In this document: in pieces, positions 11,727-21,859 of the stretch
Layout: each line of letters opens with the position of its first letter
Numbering within the stretch: the first letter of the stretch is position 1
Origin: Stichopus chloronotus
Taxonomy: Eukaryota; Echinodermata; Holothuroidea; Aspidochirotida; Stichopodidae
Assembly: GCA_021234535.1 (NCBI GenBank)
Contig: CM037835.1
Location: forward strand, 62,001 to 126,000
Direction of reading: 5' to 3'
Length of the DNA: 64,000 nucleotides
Program-made: the position numbers and the translations under genes
The notes under the pieces: generated by a model
Database searches by the model: none
Told to the model about the DNA's origin: nothing
Seen by the model: the letters and a program-made list of their open reading frames with translations, nothing else

Positions 11727-11908
11727 CATAGGGTGATTTTGGTCCCTGTAATGATGGGGCAGAATTTTTGTGTGGAGAACCCGACCTATGTATGGGAATT
11801 TCCGGGTTGTGGATTTTTCACTACTCACACAGAGATTGACTGCCTCAGGTAGAAATTACACGCTTGGGCTGGCCCAGTAACTTCGGTCAATTACCTTTGC
11901 AATCTTAG

Positions 11909-11939
11909 CTGGGATATTGGTTACTCCATCAACACGCAA
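11909..11939 (+). other. Candidate captured micro-exon (first)
   Basis: Preceded by TTTGCAATCTTAG and followed by GTAGGT. Open in the frame that continues into the next two candidate exons (phase 0 start, one base left over). At 31 nt it is the weakest of the three. Confidence 0.3.
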
Positions 11940-12036
11940 GTAGGTCTGTTTCTAGGATGTTTATAGACTACATTCTATTTTGTGTTCTGCATGCTTTTTA
12001 ATTAATCTTGGCAAACTTTCCTTACTTTCTGTGCAG

Positions 12037-12115
12037 AAATAAGACAACAAACTGATAAGAGAAGCAGAACAAGGAATTTGTTAAAAGAAAGAAAAGAATA
12101 CATGGCCCAGCTTAA
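12037..12115 (+). other. Candidate captured exon (second)
   Basis: Flanked by a pyrimidine-rich acceptor ending CTTTCTGTGCAG and the donor GTGAGTG. Of its three frames only one is open, reading IRQQTDKRSRTRNLLKERKE and onwards, a basic and probably helical peptide. That frame agrees in phase with the neighbours. The protein family is not recognised. Confidence 0.5.
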
Positions 12116-12195
12116 GTGAGTGTTGACTATAGGCACACAATTACAGTTAGCTTAGAGCTTAGAAGATAATGTTTCACACCCTTTTACCCCTGTAG

Positions 12196-12263
12196 GGAGA
12201 AGGCTAGCAATGATGGTTATTGCCTAATTGTCCATGAACTGGAAAGATGTTATCACAGTGAAG
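12196..12263 (+). other. Candidate captured exon (third)
   Basis: Preceded by CCTTTTACCCCTGTAG and followed by GTAGGTTGG. It continues the previous exon's frame with GEKASNDGYCLIVHELERCY-like coding (first codon split across the junction). The intron between it and the previous exon would be only 80 bp. It ends one base into a codon, so the source gene continued beyond the captured piece. Confidence 0.5.
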
Positions 12264-12323
12264 GTAGGTTGGAGTGAAAAAAAAATCTTGCCCCATGACT
12301 ACTGGGGACAGAATCACGCTATG

Positions 12324-15295
12324 GAAATGTAACGTTTCAGAACCTGGAGGGTCGGATCATGTGCAACTTCTCTTTTCAAATGTTCTAAAGTAACCAACTG
12401 TACTTGTGCCGCTAAGGCCACATTACATATGACTTGATCATCAGAATCACACTCTGCTGAACTAGCTGTCATAGGAACTCTTGACAATGCATCTGGCACT
12501 GTATTATTTACACCTTGTTTGTACTGAACCTCAAAATTATACTTCATCAGTCAATATGACCACCTGGCTAGCCTTAAGGACTGTCTATCTGGACCTTTGG
12601 AGAAAAGAGTGACTAATGCTCTTTGATCTGTTCGAAGCAAAAACTTACGTCCTAACAAATATGTGTTCCATCGTTTGCACGCCCAGATACATGCTAATGC
12701 TTCTTTTTCTATGATTGCATACTTGCGTTCAGCATCTGACAGTGTCCTGGAAATACACTCTACTGTTACTTCCTTACCATGTTTGAATTGAGTCAGAGTG
12801 GCCCCTAACCCATAATCTGAAGCATCACATGTTACAATAACTGGTAAAGTAGGGTCAAAACCTGATAAAATGTTACCCTTACTTAAAGCTTGTTTCAGTG
12901 ATTCGAAACTCTCTTGTGCATCTGAAGACCAGGTGAATTGGGCCTGTTTCCCAATCCTTCTCATGGGCTCCAACATTGTTGCTAGATTTGGGATATACCT
13001 CGAAAAGTATCCTGCAAGACCTAACAGTGACTTAAGGGACTTATGATCCTTAGGGACTGAAGCCTGAGTGATTGCCATGTACTTGTCCCCCATTTGTATA
13101 CCATTGGCATTAATTGTATGACCTAGAAAATGAATTTCCTTTTGAGAAAATTTGCACTTGGTAAGATTCAATTTCACATTGTACTTTGTCAGTCTACTGA
13201 GAACTTCTGCCAAATTTGCATCATGTTCTTCTGTGGTAGCTCCCCATATCACCAAATCATCTAAGTAGCACTGTACCCCTTTAAGACCGGCTAAAATAGT
13301 AGTCATCATTCTCTGAAAAGTAGATGGCGCTGAAGAAAGACCAAAACATAGTCTCTTGTACTGAAAGACCCCCTCATGGGTGATGAATGCTGTAAGTGGC
13401 CGTGAATCGGGGTGTAACTCTAACTGGTGATACGCATGCATTAAATCAAGACGAGAAAAAACCTTAGCACCCCGCAGCTCACTTAACATCTCATCTATCT
13501 TTGGAAGTGGAAACTTATCTTGTACCACTGCTTTGTTTACCTCCCTTAAATCGACACATAGCCTTATTTCTCCATTACTCTTCCACGAAACTACAATGGG
13601 TGAGAGCCATTCTGATGTATCCACTTTTTCAATGATATCGTGTTCTTGCAATTTTGATAATTCTGCTGAAACCTTTGCTCTAATAGAAAAAGGTAACCTC
13701 CTCATTTTTTGTTGAACTGGAGAGACACTTTCTTTGACTTTAACCTTATGCACAAACCCTTTAATTGGTGTATTTGCCTGACTAGAGAAATCTTGTGAAG
13801 CGGACTCCTCATTACATCTAACAGTATGATCAACCGTACCAGTATCCCGAATAATATTACAAGATAGGGTAGAACCCTGAATATTAAGGGGTAATGCCTG
13901 TATCATATCTCGTCCTAATAGATTTGGACCCTTACCTACAACCAAAACATTACCAATAGCTGCTCTGTCCTCATATCGTACAAGTGCCCTGAAAGAGCCC
14001 AGAATGTTTAATTCCTGGGAAGTGTAAGATGATAGCCTCTCTTCTGGTGGCGGTGTAAGTGCTTCGCGAAGGAAATGTTGATCAAATGGATCCTGAGAAA
14101 TGATAGTGAAATCGGAACCAGTGTCTATCTGCATATGGATGGGTATTTCATTCACTTCGATGTTGCAATACATAGGTCTCGGAGTAGAACTAGTAGGAGA
14201 ACCCACAGCTGGCGAATTCGACTCGTTCCTTTCAGATTGGACGGTTAGTACCTGTACGTCACCTGAGTCCGTCTGAACCCCGAGTACTTCTGAATTAGAA
14301 CTAACATGGCCTCCCTGCAACTGTATTGAATCGATCTGTTGAACCTTATCTACTGTTGTGGCTGTACTCGTACGCTTGAAGTTAGTGTTGCGACCGCGAG
14401 ACTGAGTGCCTTCAGGTGGGCCCTTATCTGTCGACGGTAAACCACTGTGACAAACTCTAGTGAAGTGACCTGTCTTCTGGCATGTACGGCAATGCTGACC
14501 AATGGCAGGACATGAAGGGTGATTAGCAAGATGGCGACTGGATCCACACCGAAAGCATTGTCTGGTACGTACGTTGTTGTCCCATGATGGCGGTGGCTGC
14601 TTACCCGTATTAGCTGCATGTGAACGAGGTTTCTGAAACTTTGCAGGTCTTTGATGAGAATGCCTCACATAATTCACTGAAGTAGCGTTAGAGCTCTGAG
14701 TAAAACCATATTCCTGATGGTGGGCTGTCGATGTACCTGCTGCCAAGGTAGATGAATCTTGGATCACGGTTTCAATTCTTCGAGCAAGTTCAATTGCTTT
14801 CTCTAGCGTCAAATCTTTCTCAATTAGTAATCGGTCTCGAATTTGCTTAGAATTCGTTTTCTCAATTAACTGGTCACGTATCATTTCATCATGTTTATCA
14901 CCAAAGTCACATGACTTGGCCAGGTCTCGAAGGGCCGAAAGAAAAGTATCGGTGGACTCACCTCTGTTTTGAGCTCTTCGTCTGAACTTATAACGTTCGG
15001 AAATAACATTAGCTTTGTGTGAAAATCTGTCCTCCAAAATGTTGAGTGCATGCTCGTAGACTGTACGTCCTGATGGAGGTGTTGCATCGTGGTTTGGCAA
15101 CGTCGAAAATATGCGCTGCCCCTCGGCTCCCAGACAGTGAAGTAGAATTGCCCGTTTACGCAGTGCAGAAAATTCCTCTCCATCAATCGCTAGAATGTAT
15201 ACTTGAAATGACTGGAGCCACTGCTTCCAGGGTATAGCAGGTTCGCCCGGATCAGCAAGAAAAGGAATGGGTTGCAATAAATTACACGATGCCAT
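12324..15295 (-). pseudogene. gag-protease-RT-RNase H portion of the Ty3/gypsy element
   Basis: Translation starts at the ATG at 15295, 36 bp inside the 5' LTR. The 914-residue open part runs to TGA at 12551-12553, and the same frame continues to the TIR insert at 12323. Domains in order: gag (residues 1-240); two CCHC zinc knuckles (C247...C262 and C269...C282); aspartic protease with DTGS at 391-394; reverse transcriptase with YLDD at 677-680 and the LDLMHAYHQ region near 617; RNase H with DAS at 824-826 and TDQRAL near 889. The in-frame TGA falls in RNase H just after RLARWSY. Everything else looks intact, so this is a young copy with one nonsense change plus the insertion. Confidence 0.93.
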
Positions 15296-15313
15296 TACGA
15301 AGATTATTTTCCT

Positions 15314-15331
15314 ATCCCATATTCGTCGTCA
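15314..15331 (-). promoter_or_regulatory. Primer-binding site, tRNA-Ser-like
   Basis: Directly after the 5' LTR the minus strand reads TGACGACGAATATGGGAT. The complement of the 3' end of eukaryotic tRNA-Ser(GCT) begins TGGCGACGA and continues to ATGGGAT, so most positions agree. Use of tRNA-Ser as primer is therefore the best guess. The third base (A rather than G) is a mismatch. Confidence 0.6.
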
Positions 15332-15539
15332 TGTTGTAATGTAAGGAAGACACGGTAGGCCAGAGGCCTATCCACAGTAGAGAGGACAACGAACTCACGT
15401 ACGTCTGTACGTTATAACTGTATAATTACTTCTCCTCAATTACATATGTAAGTTACCGATACAGAGTGATGTATTATGGGTAGACTGGAATGTGGATTTA
15501 TTCTTAGATCATGGATATTCATAAGGATCGGATATGACA
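15332..15539 (-). repeat. 5' LTR (208 bp) of the Ty3/gypsy element
   Basis: Same length and, by eye, the same sequence as 10006-10213. Followed on the right by the target duplication ACTCT. It would hold the promoter for leftward transcription; no clear TATA box was identified. Confidence 0.95.
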
Positions 15540-15544
15540 ACTCT

Positions 15545-16379
15545 CTCTGTTGAAGCTGAAGTAACTGTCGTCAAGCGATCGATCAACTATCGATTTTGAG
15601 TATAGGCTATTACAGTACAGTGTTCACACTTACGTCACTGGATGGCATTAGTTGACATGGAGCATGCACAAGAACACATGCGTGTATGTTTGGTGTTGCG
15701 CGTGTTAACGCTTTCGCGATTGCACGCAGAGAGTAAACTAATTGGAACCTACCTTTCATTGTGACGACAGTGTAAGCGTGCCCACTGAGCTATATAGCTT
15801 ATAGTTCAGTGAGCGCACCTTACCAACTCTTTTGACGCCAAGCCGTAATGGCATTTTTTCTAAACACTGAATGAGTCTATTGAAATAGTGCTTGCGTTCA
15901 GCGTGCGTGCACCATTGGACATCAACAGAAATGTGGACATGAACCCTGGAAAATGTTCATTCATTATACAGAATGACCCTTGAAGTGCATAGGGCCAACC
16001 TACGCCAAGGCGACGAACGTAGTTTTTACTGTCGTAATTTATTTTTCATTCATTTTTAGGCGGGGCGGGCATGAACAGGGGGGGGGGGATGCCCCCTTGT
16101 GCCACGCCCTGTCTACGCCAGTGAAGGTAACTTAGGGTTAGTGAACATAACTTTTGTAGTTATTTACATTCTTCAAGTGATACTAGCCCATTGAGCGTTT
16201 CTGAGGGTTTAGTTTCAATCGTACATTATCAAATGAGGAAAGTCTCTCTTGCAATGGTGCGCTATCCATAGATGAGTGTCTCGATGCACAGGAAACAGGC
16301 TCTGAACAAGTCCAAGCTTGGTTCTGTAGGCCTCACTTCAAACTTTTCCATTTTTTTTTTTTTTTGAGGGGGGACTCAA
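15545..16379. other. Unassigned DNA ending in a hAT-like terminus
   Basis: 15545-16030 shows nothing recognisable. At 16067-16126 a G run is followed by GATGCCCCC and by TGTCTACGCCAGTG, whose complement CACTGGCGTAGACA resembles hAT ends elsewhere in the window. No partner end was found. A poly-T tract lies at 16351-16365. Confidence 0.4.
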
Positions 16380-17295
16380 AGGACCTTTGGTTGTAGACCC
16401 GTTTAAATACAGTTTTTCTACCGGAACTTTTTCCCCAAAGCAATGTCGAGGTATCATCAATGTTATTCCCAAGCCAAACAAGAATTCTTTGGTTGTAGAA
16501 AATCCTATGCCACGTAACATCAATTATGAAATTGTAGTCAAGACCATAGCGTTGCATAGGTTAAAACTTGTTTTGCCACAAATTATTGTTCATAATCAAA
16601 AAAGGGTTCCATAGAATGTGTTTAATTGGCAAAAACATTAGATTTACATTATATTTGATTACTGTGTGGATAAGTAGGCCTACATTTCTGATTTACTATG
16701 TTTATTGATTTTAAAAAAGCTTTTGACGAGCCTAGACTGGAAGTTTTTGATATCATTGCATGAAGGAATTTAATTTTAAAATTAATTCGTACCTTTCAGA
16801 CGAATACTTCGGCATGTGAAATTAGCAATGCCTGCTCTTCTAATTACTTTATGTTATAGAAAGACCTAAGGCAAGGGTATTCTCTTAGTCATATTTAATC
16901 ATCATTGCTGTTGAAATCTTGGCTCTCAAATTAATTGTAAAAATATTATCAGAGTTGGACACATTTCAAGATATGAAGTTAATATAATGCATGACGCTGA
17001 GGACACTACTATCAATTAAGATAACAGCCAAAATTCTACTCTGGAGATTTGTAGTGTTCTGTTTAATTTTTGGAATGCTTCTGGACTAAAATGAATTTCG
17101 AGAAACAAAAACATTATTCTCTTGTCCCTTGGTCCGTTACTTTTGCCAACCTCATATTGTTTTTCAGTGACCTGCCCATCACCTGGTCAGAAGGCCCAGT
17201 TATCCTGCTGGGAATTACTCATATGTAATAGAGAAGACCTTTTGCACTTAAAGTTCCCACATATGGCACCAGACTGTCTCGACTCCAACAAATTC
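16380..17295 (+). pseudogene. L1/Tx1-like LINE reverse transcriptase remnant
   Basis: Translating in shifting frames gives blocks in the order of an L1-type RT: GTFSPKQCRGIINVIPKPNK (16426-16490), then NPMPRNINYEIVVKTIA and RLKLVLPQIIV, then FIDFKKAFDE (near 16700), then a block resembling RTFQTNTSACEISNACSS, then DLRQGYSLS, then a serine-glycine-leucine block near 17080. Many stops and frameshifts show it is dead. The order and spacing fit the L1/Tx1 group better than CR1-like LINEs. No ends were located. Confidence 0.6.
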
Positions 17296-17529
17296 TAAGT
17301 TATGAACTCATAGAGAAACCCTAATTCTGGAATTAAAGTCAATCCTATACAACTTTACTCTGGCAAATGAGCCTTCCAGAGTGAAATGCCAGACAATCAT
17401 TGACCCTGTTCCTTTAGATGGTTTAAATGTTATTCATTCACAAAGTTTTACACAGAGATTACTTAAATTAAAAGCCATTTAAGTGAAAGTAGTAGCGTGG
17501 AGGAGATCTTTCTGGACTGTTAGGATAAA

Positions 17530-18662
17530 AGATATGAGAGTCTTTATTGACCATAAAAGGAATTTGGTGCCATTTCATCTCATTAAACATAAAACAAAAG
17601 AGAAACAATGAAAAACCATAAAGAAACACATAAAACAGTCAAAAACTAAAAAAGCAAGATTATAAGGAAAATATGTACCTGAAACTACCCATAAAACGAA
17701 TATACAAATGCCCTTACTTCCTTATAAAACCGTTGGCAAGACTTAATGCAGCCCGTGGTAAAAACGATCTCATGTATCTTTCCGTCCTACATTTGATAAC
17801 AAATGCCCTACCTGTGCGTTTACTAGATTCAACCTTATTACTCAGGGGATGATGATTAGGCAACATTAACGATTCAATTTTCCTACCTGGTACCCTTTCA
17901 AGCGGCTCTTCAATTGAACCTAAAACCTCTGACTAGCACACTTCCTTAGCTTTCATAATTACTCTATTAACTTTTTGAAGTGATAGGCAGTTGCATTCCC
18001 GCCCTAGGCTGACAGACAAAAGGTAAATATAGTCTCAATTGTTGCGCTGTAAAACAGGCAAATAAGGGTGGGGTCTAACTTAAAGGCATTAAGCTTACGT
18101 ACAAAAAACATTCGCTGATTCGCTTTTGAAAGAATAGAGTGTATGTGAGCATCCCACTGTAACTTATTAGTAATCTTCAAATCAAGGTACTCGTAGGACT
18201 TGTTGAACTATTTCACCATTTAATACAATGCCTGCTAGGCTGGGGTTGCCTCTAGTACTGAGCCGAAAGGCGACAATGAGTTCTTTCGTTTTAGAAACGT
18301 TCAGTACGTATTAACTTATTATCATTACACATTTGTAAAAGTAGATATCTCATTTCTGTACCTGACTTCATCACCATCATCCCTACCAATGAGACCTATG
18401 GCGCATGTGTCGTCAGCAAATTTTACAATGTGTGTATATGACTGTGCACTACGGCAGTTGGATGTGTACAGTGAAAAGGACTGGCGATATTACACAACCT
18501 TGCGGAGCGCCCACATTAGTAACAATATCTTTTGAAAATATTCAATTAACAAACACGCTGTATACCCAGTTAGTAAGAAAGTCTAATACCCACTTGGTCA
18601 AGTAAAAGTTGATCCCATAGTGGCATATTTTATCGACTTAGATATGAGGGAGGATAGTGGTA
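17530..18662 (-). pseudogene. Antisense LINE, RT C-terminal part and 3' tail (LINE family 1)
   Basis: On the minus strand degraded frames read blocks such as DDTCAIGLIGRDDGDEV (near 18380), TFLKRKNSLS, EYLDLKITNKLQWDAHIHSI (near 18170) and ANQRMFFVRKLNAFKLDP. This is the usual layout after the RT catalytic DD box in many jockey-group LINEs. The tail near 17545 reads CTTTTATGGTCAATAAAG on the minus strand and holds an AATAAA signal. A second copy of the same family lies at 43310-44265 in the same orientation with the same tail. Confidence 0.6.
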
Positions 18663-18673
18663 AATGCAGATGA

Positions 18674-18880
18674 CAGGCCCGTATGCAGCTTTTTCAGTGG
18701 ACGGTTCGATTTCACCACAAGTGGAACATTTTACCCGACAATTATGACCAACAAATTAAAACTCATTGTATATGTTGCTAACGTAGGCCTACTACCATAG
18801 ACTGAGCGGGACTTCAGATCTTGGGGGAGGGGGTTCGTCCGAACCCCCTGAACCCCCTCCCCACCCTGGATACGGGCCTG
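18674..18880. mobile_element. Short TIR element with CAGGCCCGTATGCAGC ends
   Basis: The left end is CAGGCCCGTATGCAGC and the right end, complemented, is CAGGCCCGTATCCAGGG. This is a good inverted repeat of about 16 bp. CAG-type ends suggest hAT. The eight bases on each side (gcagatga and gtaaagtc) do not match, so the target duplication is lost or one end is a separate insertion. Confidence 0.55.
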
Positions 18881-19287
18881 GTAAAGTCTACAAATAAAAC
18901 CCTAAGAAAGTTGCCAGAGTTATGATCAAGGTGCCTATATGCAGAAAAAAAAAAAAAATGGCGTCATTTGCAGACGCTCAACTGTCTTCCTCCCAATTTT
19001 CATTGGATTCACACCTGCTAGGTAGGCTATAGTGTTACTGTCAAATAACTTGTTTTTGCTTTAAAAAAAGCTACAAATACTGTGATTACTCAAGCCACGC
19101 TTTGCTCTCGCCTATGGAAATACCTAAGTCACCCTAGTGCCTCCCCTGTTCCACGTTGCATGTGTCAACTCCTGAAAACATGTATAATTAAAAATAACCT
19201 TCTAAGCAGGTGTTGGTATGTACGTTTTCTAATGTACATACCGTTGGTATTACGAATACTGACATTCACTGCTGGTGTATAAGTAAT
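18881..19287. other. Unassigned DNA
   Basis: No supported feature apart from an A run at 18944-18957. Confidence 0.4.
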
Positions 19288-19970
19288 CAATGGCAGCACC
19301 AAAGTGGGATGGGGGAATTTTCTTCCATTCGGAACCTTCCCCAATCCCCCCCCCCCCCCCCCCCTCAGCTTAAGTTACCGTGGCAAATACGAACACGCAT
19401 ATGTCGATTCCCTGGTTATATCCATAATTTAGCATTTACTTTCTATTCTATGAAGTCCATGAGACTTACTTTTCATCCAGAGATATGCAAAAACCGCTAA
19501 GCTTCCGGAGTTTTGCACCCTGGACTCCCAGCAGTCTTTGCCTATGGCCTAAGTTTTCACATTTGAAGTATACCAGTATCCCGTGACTTAGTTTTTCACC
19601 CAGAGATATGCTAAGACCTTAGAGCTTGTGGGCCCTCCCCTTCACCGGGGTTTTGTCGTTTGCACCCCGCCATGGGTCCTACGTACGGATCTTGTCAACT
19701 TAGAGGAATAGCCGAAATAATTCAAACTGTCCGAATCTTTGCGTTTAATGATGTACTTTGAACAAAACTTACCTATCCTGAGAATTACATTTCCACTCAG
19801 AGTTGCGCTGAGACCTCAGAACTTCCGAGGGCTTCTCCTCTGGACCCACTGGCTAAGCCCGAGCTAAGTGCTCGATCTCGCCTTACGTGCAAATTGTCCC
19901 CCCCCCCCCCCGGTTCTTCGGCTCTCGATTTGCTCCCCCTCCTCTATCTTAAACCCTGGTGCTGCTACTG
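19288..19970. mobile_element. Non-autonomous hAT element, 683 bp, with subterminal tandem motifs
   Basis: Left end CAATGGCAGCACCAAAG and complemented right end CAGTAGCAGCACCAGGG are inverted repeats. The flanking octamers taagtaat (19280-19287) and tgagtgac (19971-19978) differ only by three transitions, so they may be an aged 8-bp duplication. Inside, three copies of a motif like TTTTCACCCAGAGATATGCT followed by AGCTTCCG lie at about 19468, 19590 and 19790. The same motif, inverted, lies in the hAT element at 42290-43056. No transposase is present. Confidence 0.65.
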
Positions 19971-20094
19971 TGAGTGACCACGGCCATTTAGTGGACTAAC
20001 TAAACTGACTATGAACAAAAGTATCCCTGAGACGTTTCCATGCACTTTGAGGTTTTCCTCCATGTGCAACGGTTTCTTCCCACCCCACGTGATC

Positions 20095-21420
20095 AGAAAC
20101 GTGTTTCTTCCAACGTCAGATGCTGTGACACGTAGACTAAAACTCAGTGGAAACTGGTTTTTCTAAATATTTCGACTAACTGATATCCAAAACTGCCTTT
20201 GAGTGTTATACAATCAAAGTTGTAACTTTCATTGTTTTCACAATTGGAATCTCCTTCTTGAAAAACTCTTCTTTTTTCTTTTTACAAAGCTTATGACGTC
20301 ATGTTAGAAGCCGTTTATGCATGCCCTATCGAACCATAATAATTCAAAATGCTTCTACGTGCACATGCCTTGATGGAGTTGCTTCAAACTTACACATATT
20401 TTTTTTTCTTTAGAGTTGGGCTATTTGTGTTGGATGTTTGGGTCCAAGGTCCAATGTGGACCCAATGGCCCATTTTACGATATTCTGCAAAATGCTTTCC
20501 CTCAACTACAGATTGCCAAGTACAATTTTTGTGGTTTGTCATCAAGATAAGTTGTTAGTGGTACCTCCATTGTGTTCATGAAAATTTGGTCCAAGGTCAC
20601 ATATGGGCTCCAATGGGCCCCAGTTTATGAAATTCTGTAGTATGTTTCTGTTCCTAAAGACTGTCTTTTACAAAGTTGTTCGGGAAGTTTAGGTCCAAAT
20701 CTCAAGATGGGCCCCAGGGTCCATCTTGTGAAATGCTGCAAACTATTGACCTGTTCGATAGTTTTAAACAGAGTTGTCAGCATTGTGCAGACGGTCATCT
20801 TAACGATTTGTCACAGTGATTCTTTGTTAGTGATCTGCATTAAAGAAGTTTAGTCCATGGTTCAGTGTGGACCCTTTCACCCATTTTACGAAACTCTGCA
20901 AAATACTTCTCCTCCTACAGATTGTCATACATGTGTAAAATATATCGATGGTTTGTCATTATGATACTACGTTAGTGGCACCTTAAGCATGTACATAAAC
21001 TACTGGTCTAGGGCTGAAGACAGTCCCTCAAACCCTGCATCTTGGGCTTTGGACGCGGTATTTCGAACACCTAAAGATGTCACTAGCAGAGTACCATTAT
21101 GTCAAATCATCAAACACTGAGAATGTGAAGGAGAACAACCTTTTGCAGAATTTCATAAAATGGGCCACGGAAATCTGACGTTGGTAAACACCCTGAAGTT
21201 ATAAGGTATTAAGGTAATATGACATCATATGACGTCATACAGAACAAAGATTTTTCAAAGGGGAGCTTTCGACCGTGAACTTACAACTTTGATTGCAGAA
21301 CATTGGATGACGTCAAAAGTACGACAAGGGCAGTTTTGAATATCAACTTGTCCATACATTTAAAAAAAAAAAACAGTTTTTATGGCATTTTATGGTACAT
21401 GTCGTGACCTCTTTAAAGGG
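20095..21420. mobile_element. Foldback-like element with ~200-bp inverted arms
   Basis: The left arm (about 20095-20310) and right arm (about 21222-21420) are inverted copies of each other. Complemented left and direct right arms share TGACGTCATA, a TTTTTCAA block, TTACAACTTTGATTG, GGCAGTTTTG, ATATCA and an A-rich block followed by CAGTTTT. The core (20410-21180) is family-B tandem repeat. I read this as one mobile unit carrying a minisatellite core. The exact ends and the target duplication are not resolved. Confidence 0.55.
20410..21180 (+). repeat. Family-B repeats in the core of the foldback element
   Basis: Four or so diverged units contain 'ggtccaaggtcc', 'ggcccattttacgatattctgcaaaatgc' wording and 'gtggtttgtcatcaagata'. 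They match the array at 181-1400. Confidence 0.6.
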
Positions 21421-21859
21421 AAGTCCAAAATGGAATACAATGGCCTTCGATTTAGTCCCTCAAATCATGTTGTAAGAATTATTCTCGGTAAAAACAAAAC
21501 CAAGTGCTTGACTGGCAACGCATCGCGTCGCATGCTCAATAGTATAACCTGGCAGACTGTACGTATTCACACCACTACTTCCATTACCTTCCCAGCCTGT
21601 GTTGGTATGCACCCCTTTTTTGATATACATACCGAAAAACCTGCGAACAATTAGAGATTTGTCTAAGATCCAAGGTCTCTATATTTATGACTCTGATGAT
21701 TGTCTCAAAAGAGTGTGAATAAGTCCCGAAGGAAAAAATAGTATTGAGGACTGAGTGTAATTGATTACGTATTCACGCCATCGCCATTTACAGTTGCATT
21801 AAAATCAGTTGTATAAATATATTATATACATAATATATATACATATATTTATATATATA
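21421..21859. other. Unassigned DNA with a TA-rich tract
   Basis: No gene. A TA-rich low-complexity tract lies at 21817-21859 immediately left of the Penelope-like element. Confidence 0.45.

Larger units (their letters stand above)
11727..12323 (+). mobile_element. 597-bp TIR transposon nested in pol, carrying exon-like segments
   Basis: Left end CATAGGGTGATTTTGG (11727) and right end, read on the minus strand, CATAGCGTGATTCTGT (from 12323) form imperfect inverted repeats of about 40 bp; both continue through ATGGGGCA near position 36 of the end. The dinucleotide GA lies on both sides (11725-11726 and 12324-12325). Removing the insert and one GA joins the two pol halves in the same reading frame, which supports these limits. 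The element has no transposase. Its centre (11909-12263) looks like spliced exons on the plus strand, opposite to the host retrotransposon. I cannot assign the superfamily from a 2-bp duplication and a CATAG end. Confidence 0.8.
10001..15544 (-). mobile_element. Complete Mag-like Ty3/gypsy LTR retrotransposon with 5-bp TSD
   Basis: The element proper is 10006-15539 (5,534 bp), flanked by the direct repeat ACTCT (10001-10005 and 15540-15544). It is transcribed leftwards and has all structural parts: two 208-bp LTRs starting TG and ending CA, a primer-binding site, one gag-pol frame starting at 15295, and a polypurine tract. The two LTRs look identical by eye. Because LTRs start identical and then drift, this indicates a very recent insertion. 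Pol is now defective: a TGA lies in frame at 12551-12553, and a 597-bp inverted-repeat transposon sits between RNase H and integrase. The single gag-pol frame, two zinc knuckles and lack of a chromodomain fit the Mag lineage (established knowledge of the family). The lineage name is my inference. Confidence 0.95.

Noticed and set aside
11727..11828. N-terminal ~34 residues of the integrase open frame
   Set aside because: They are encoded by the inserted TIR transposon, so the ATG at 11828 is not a native start.
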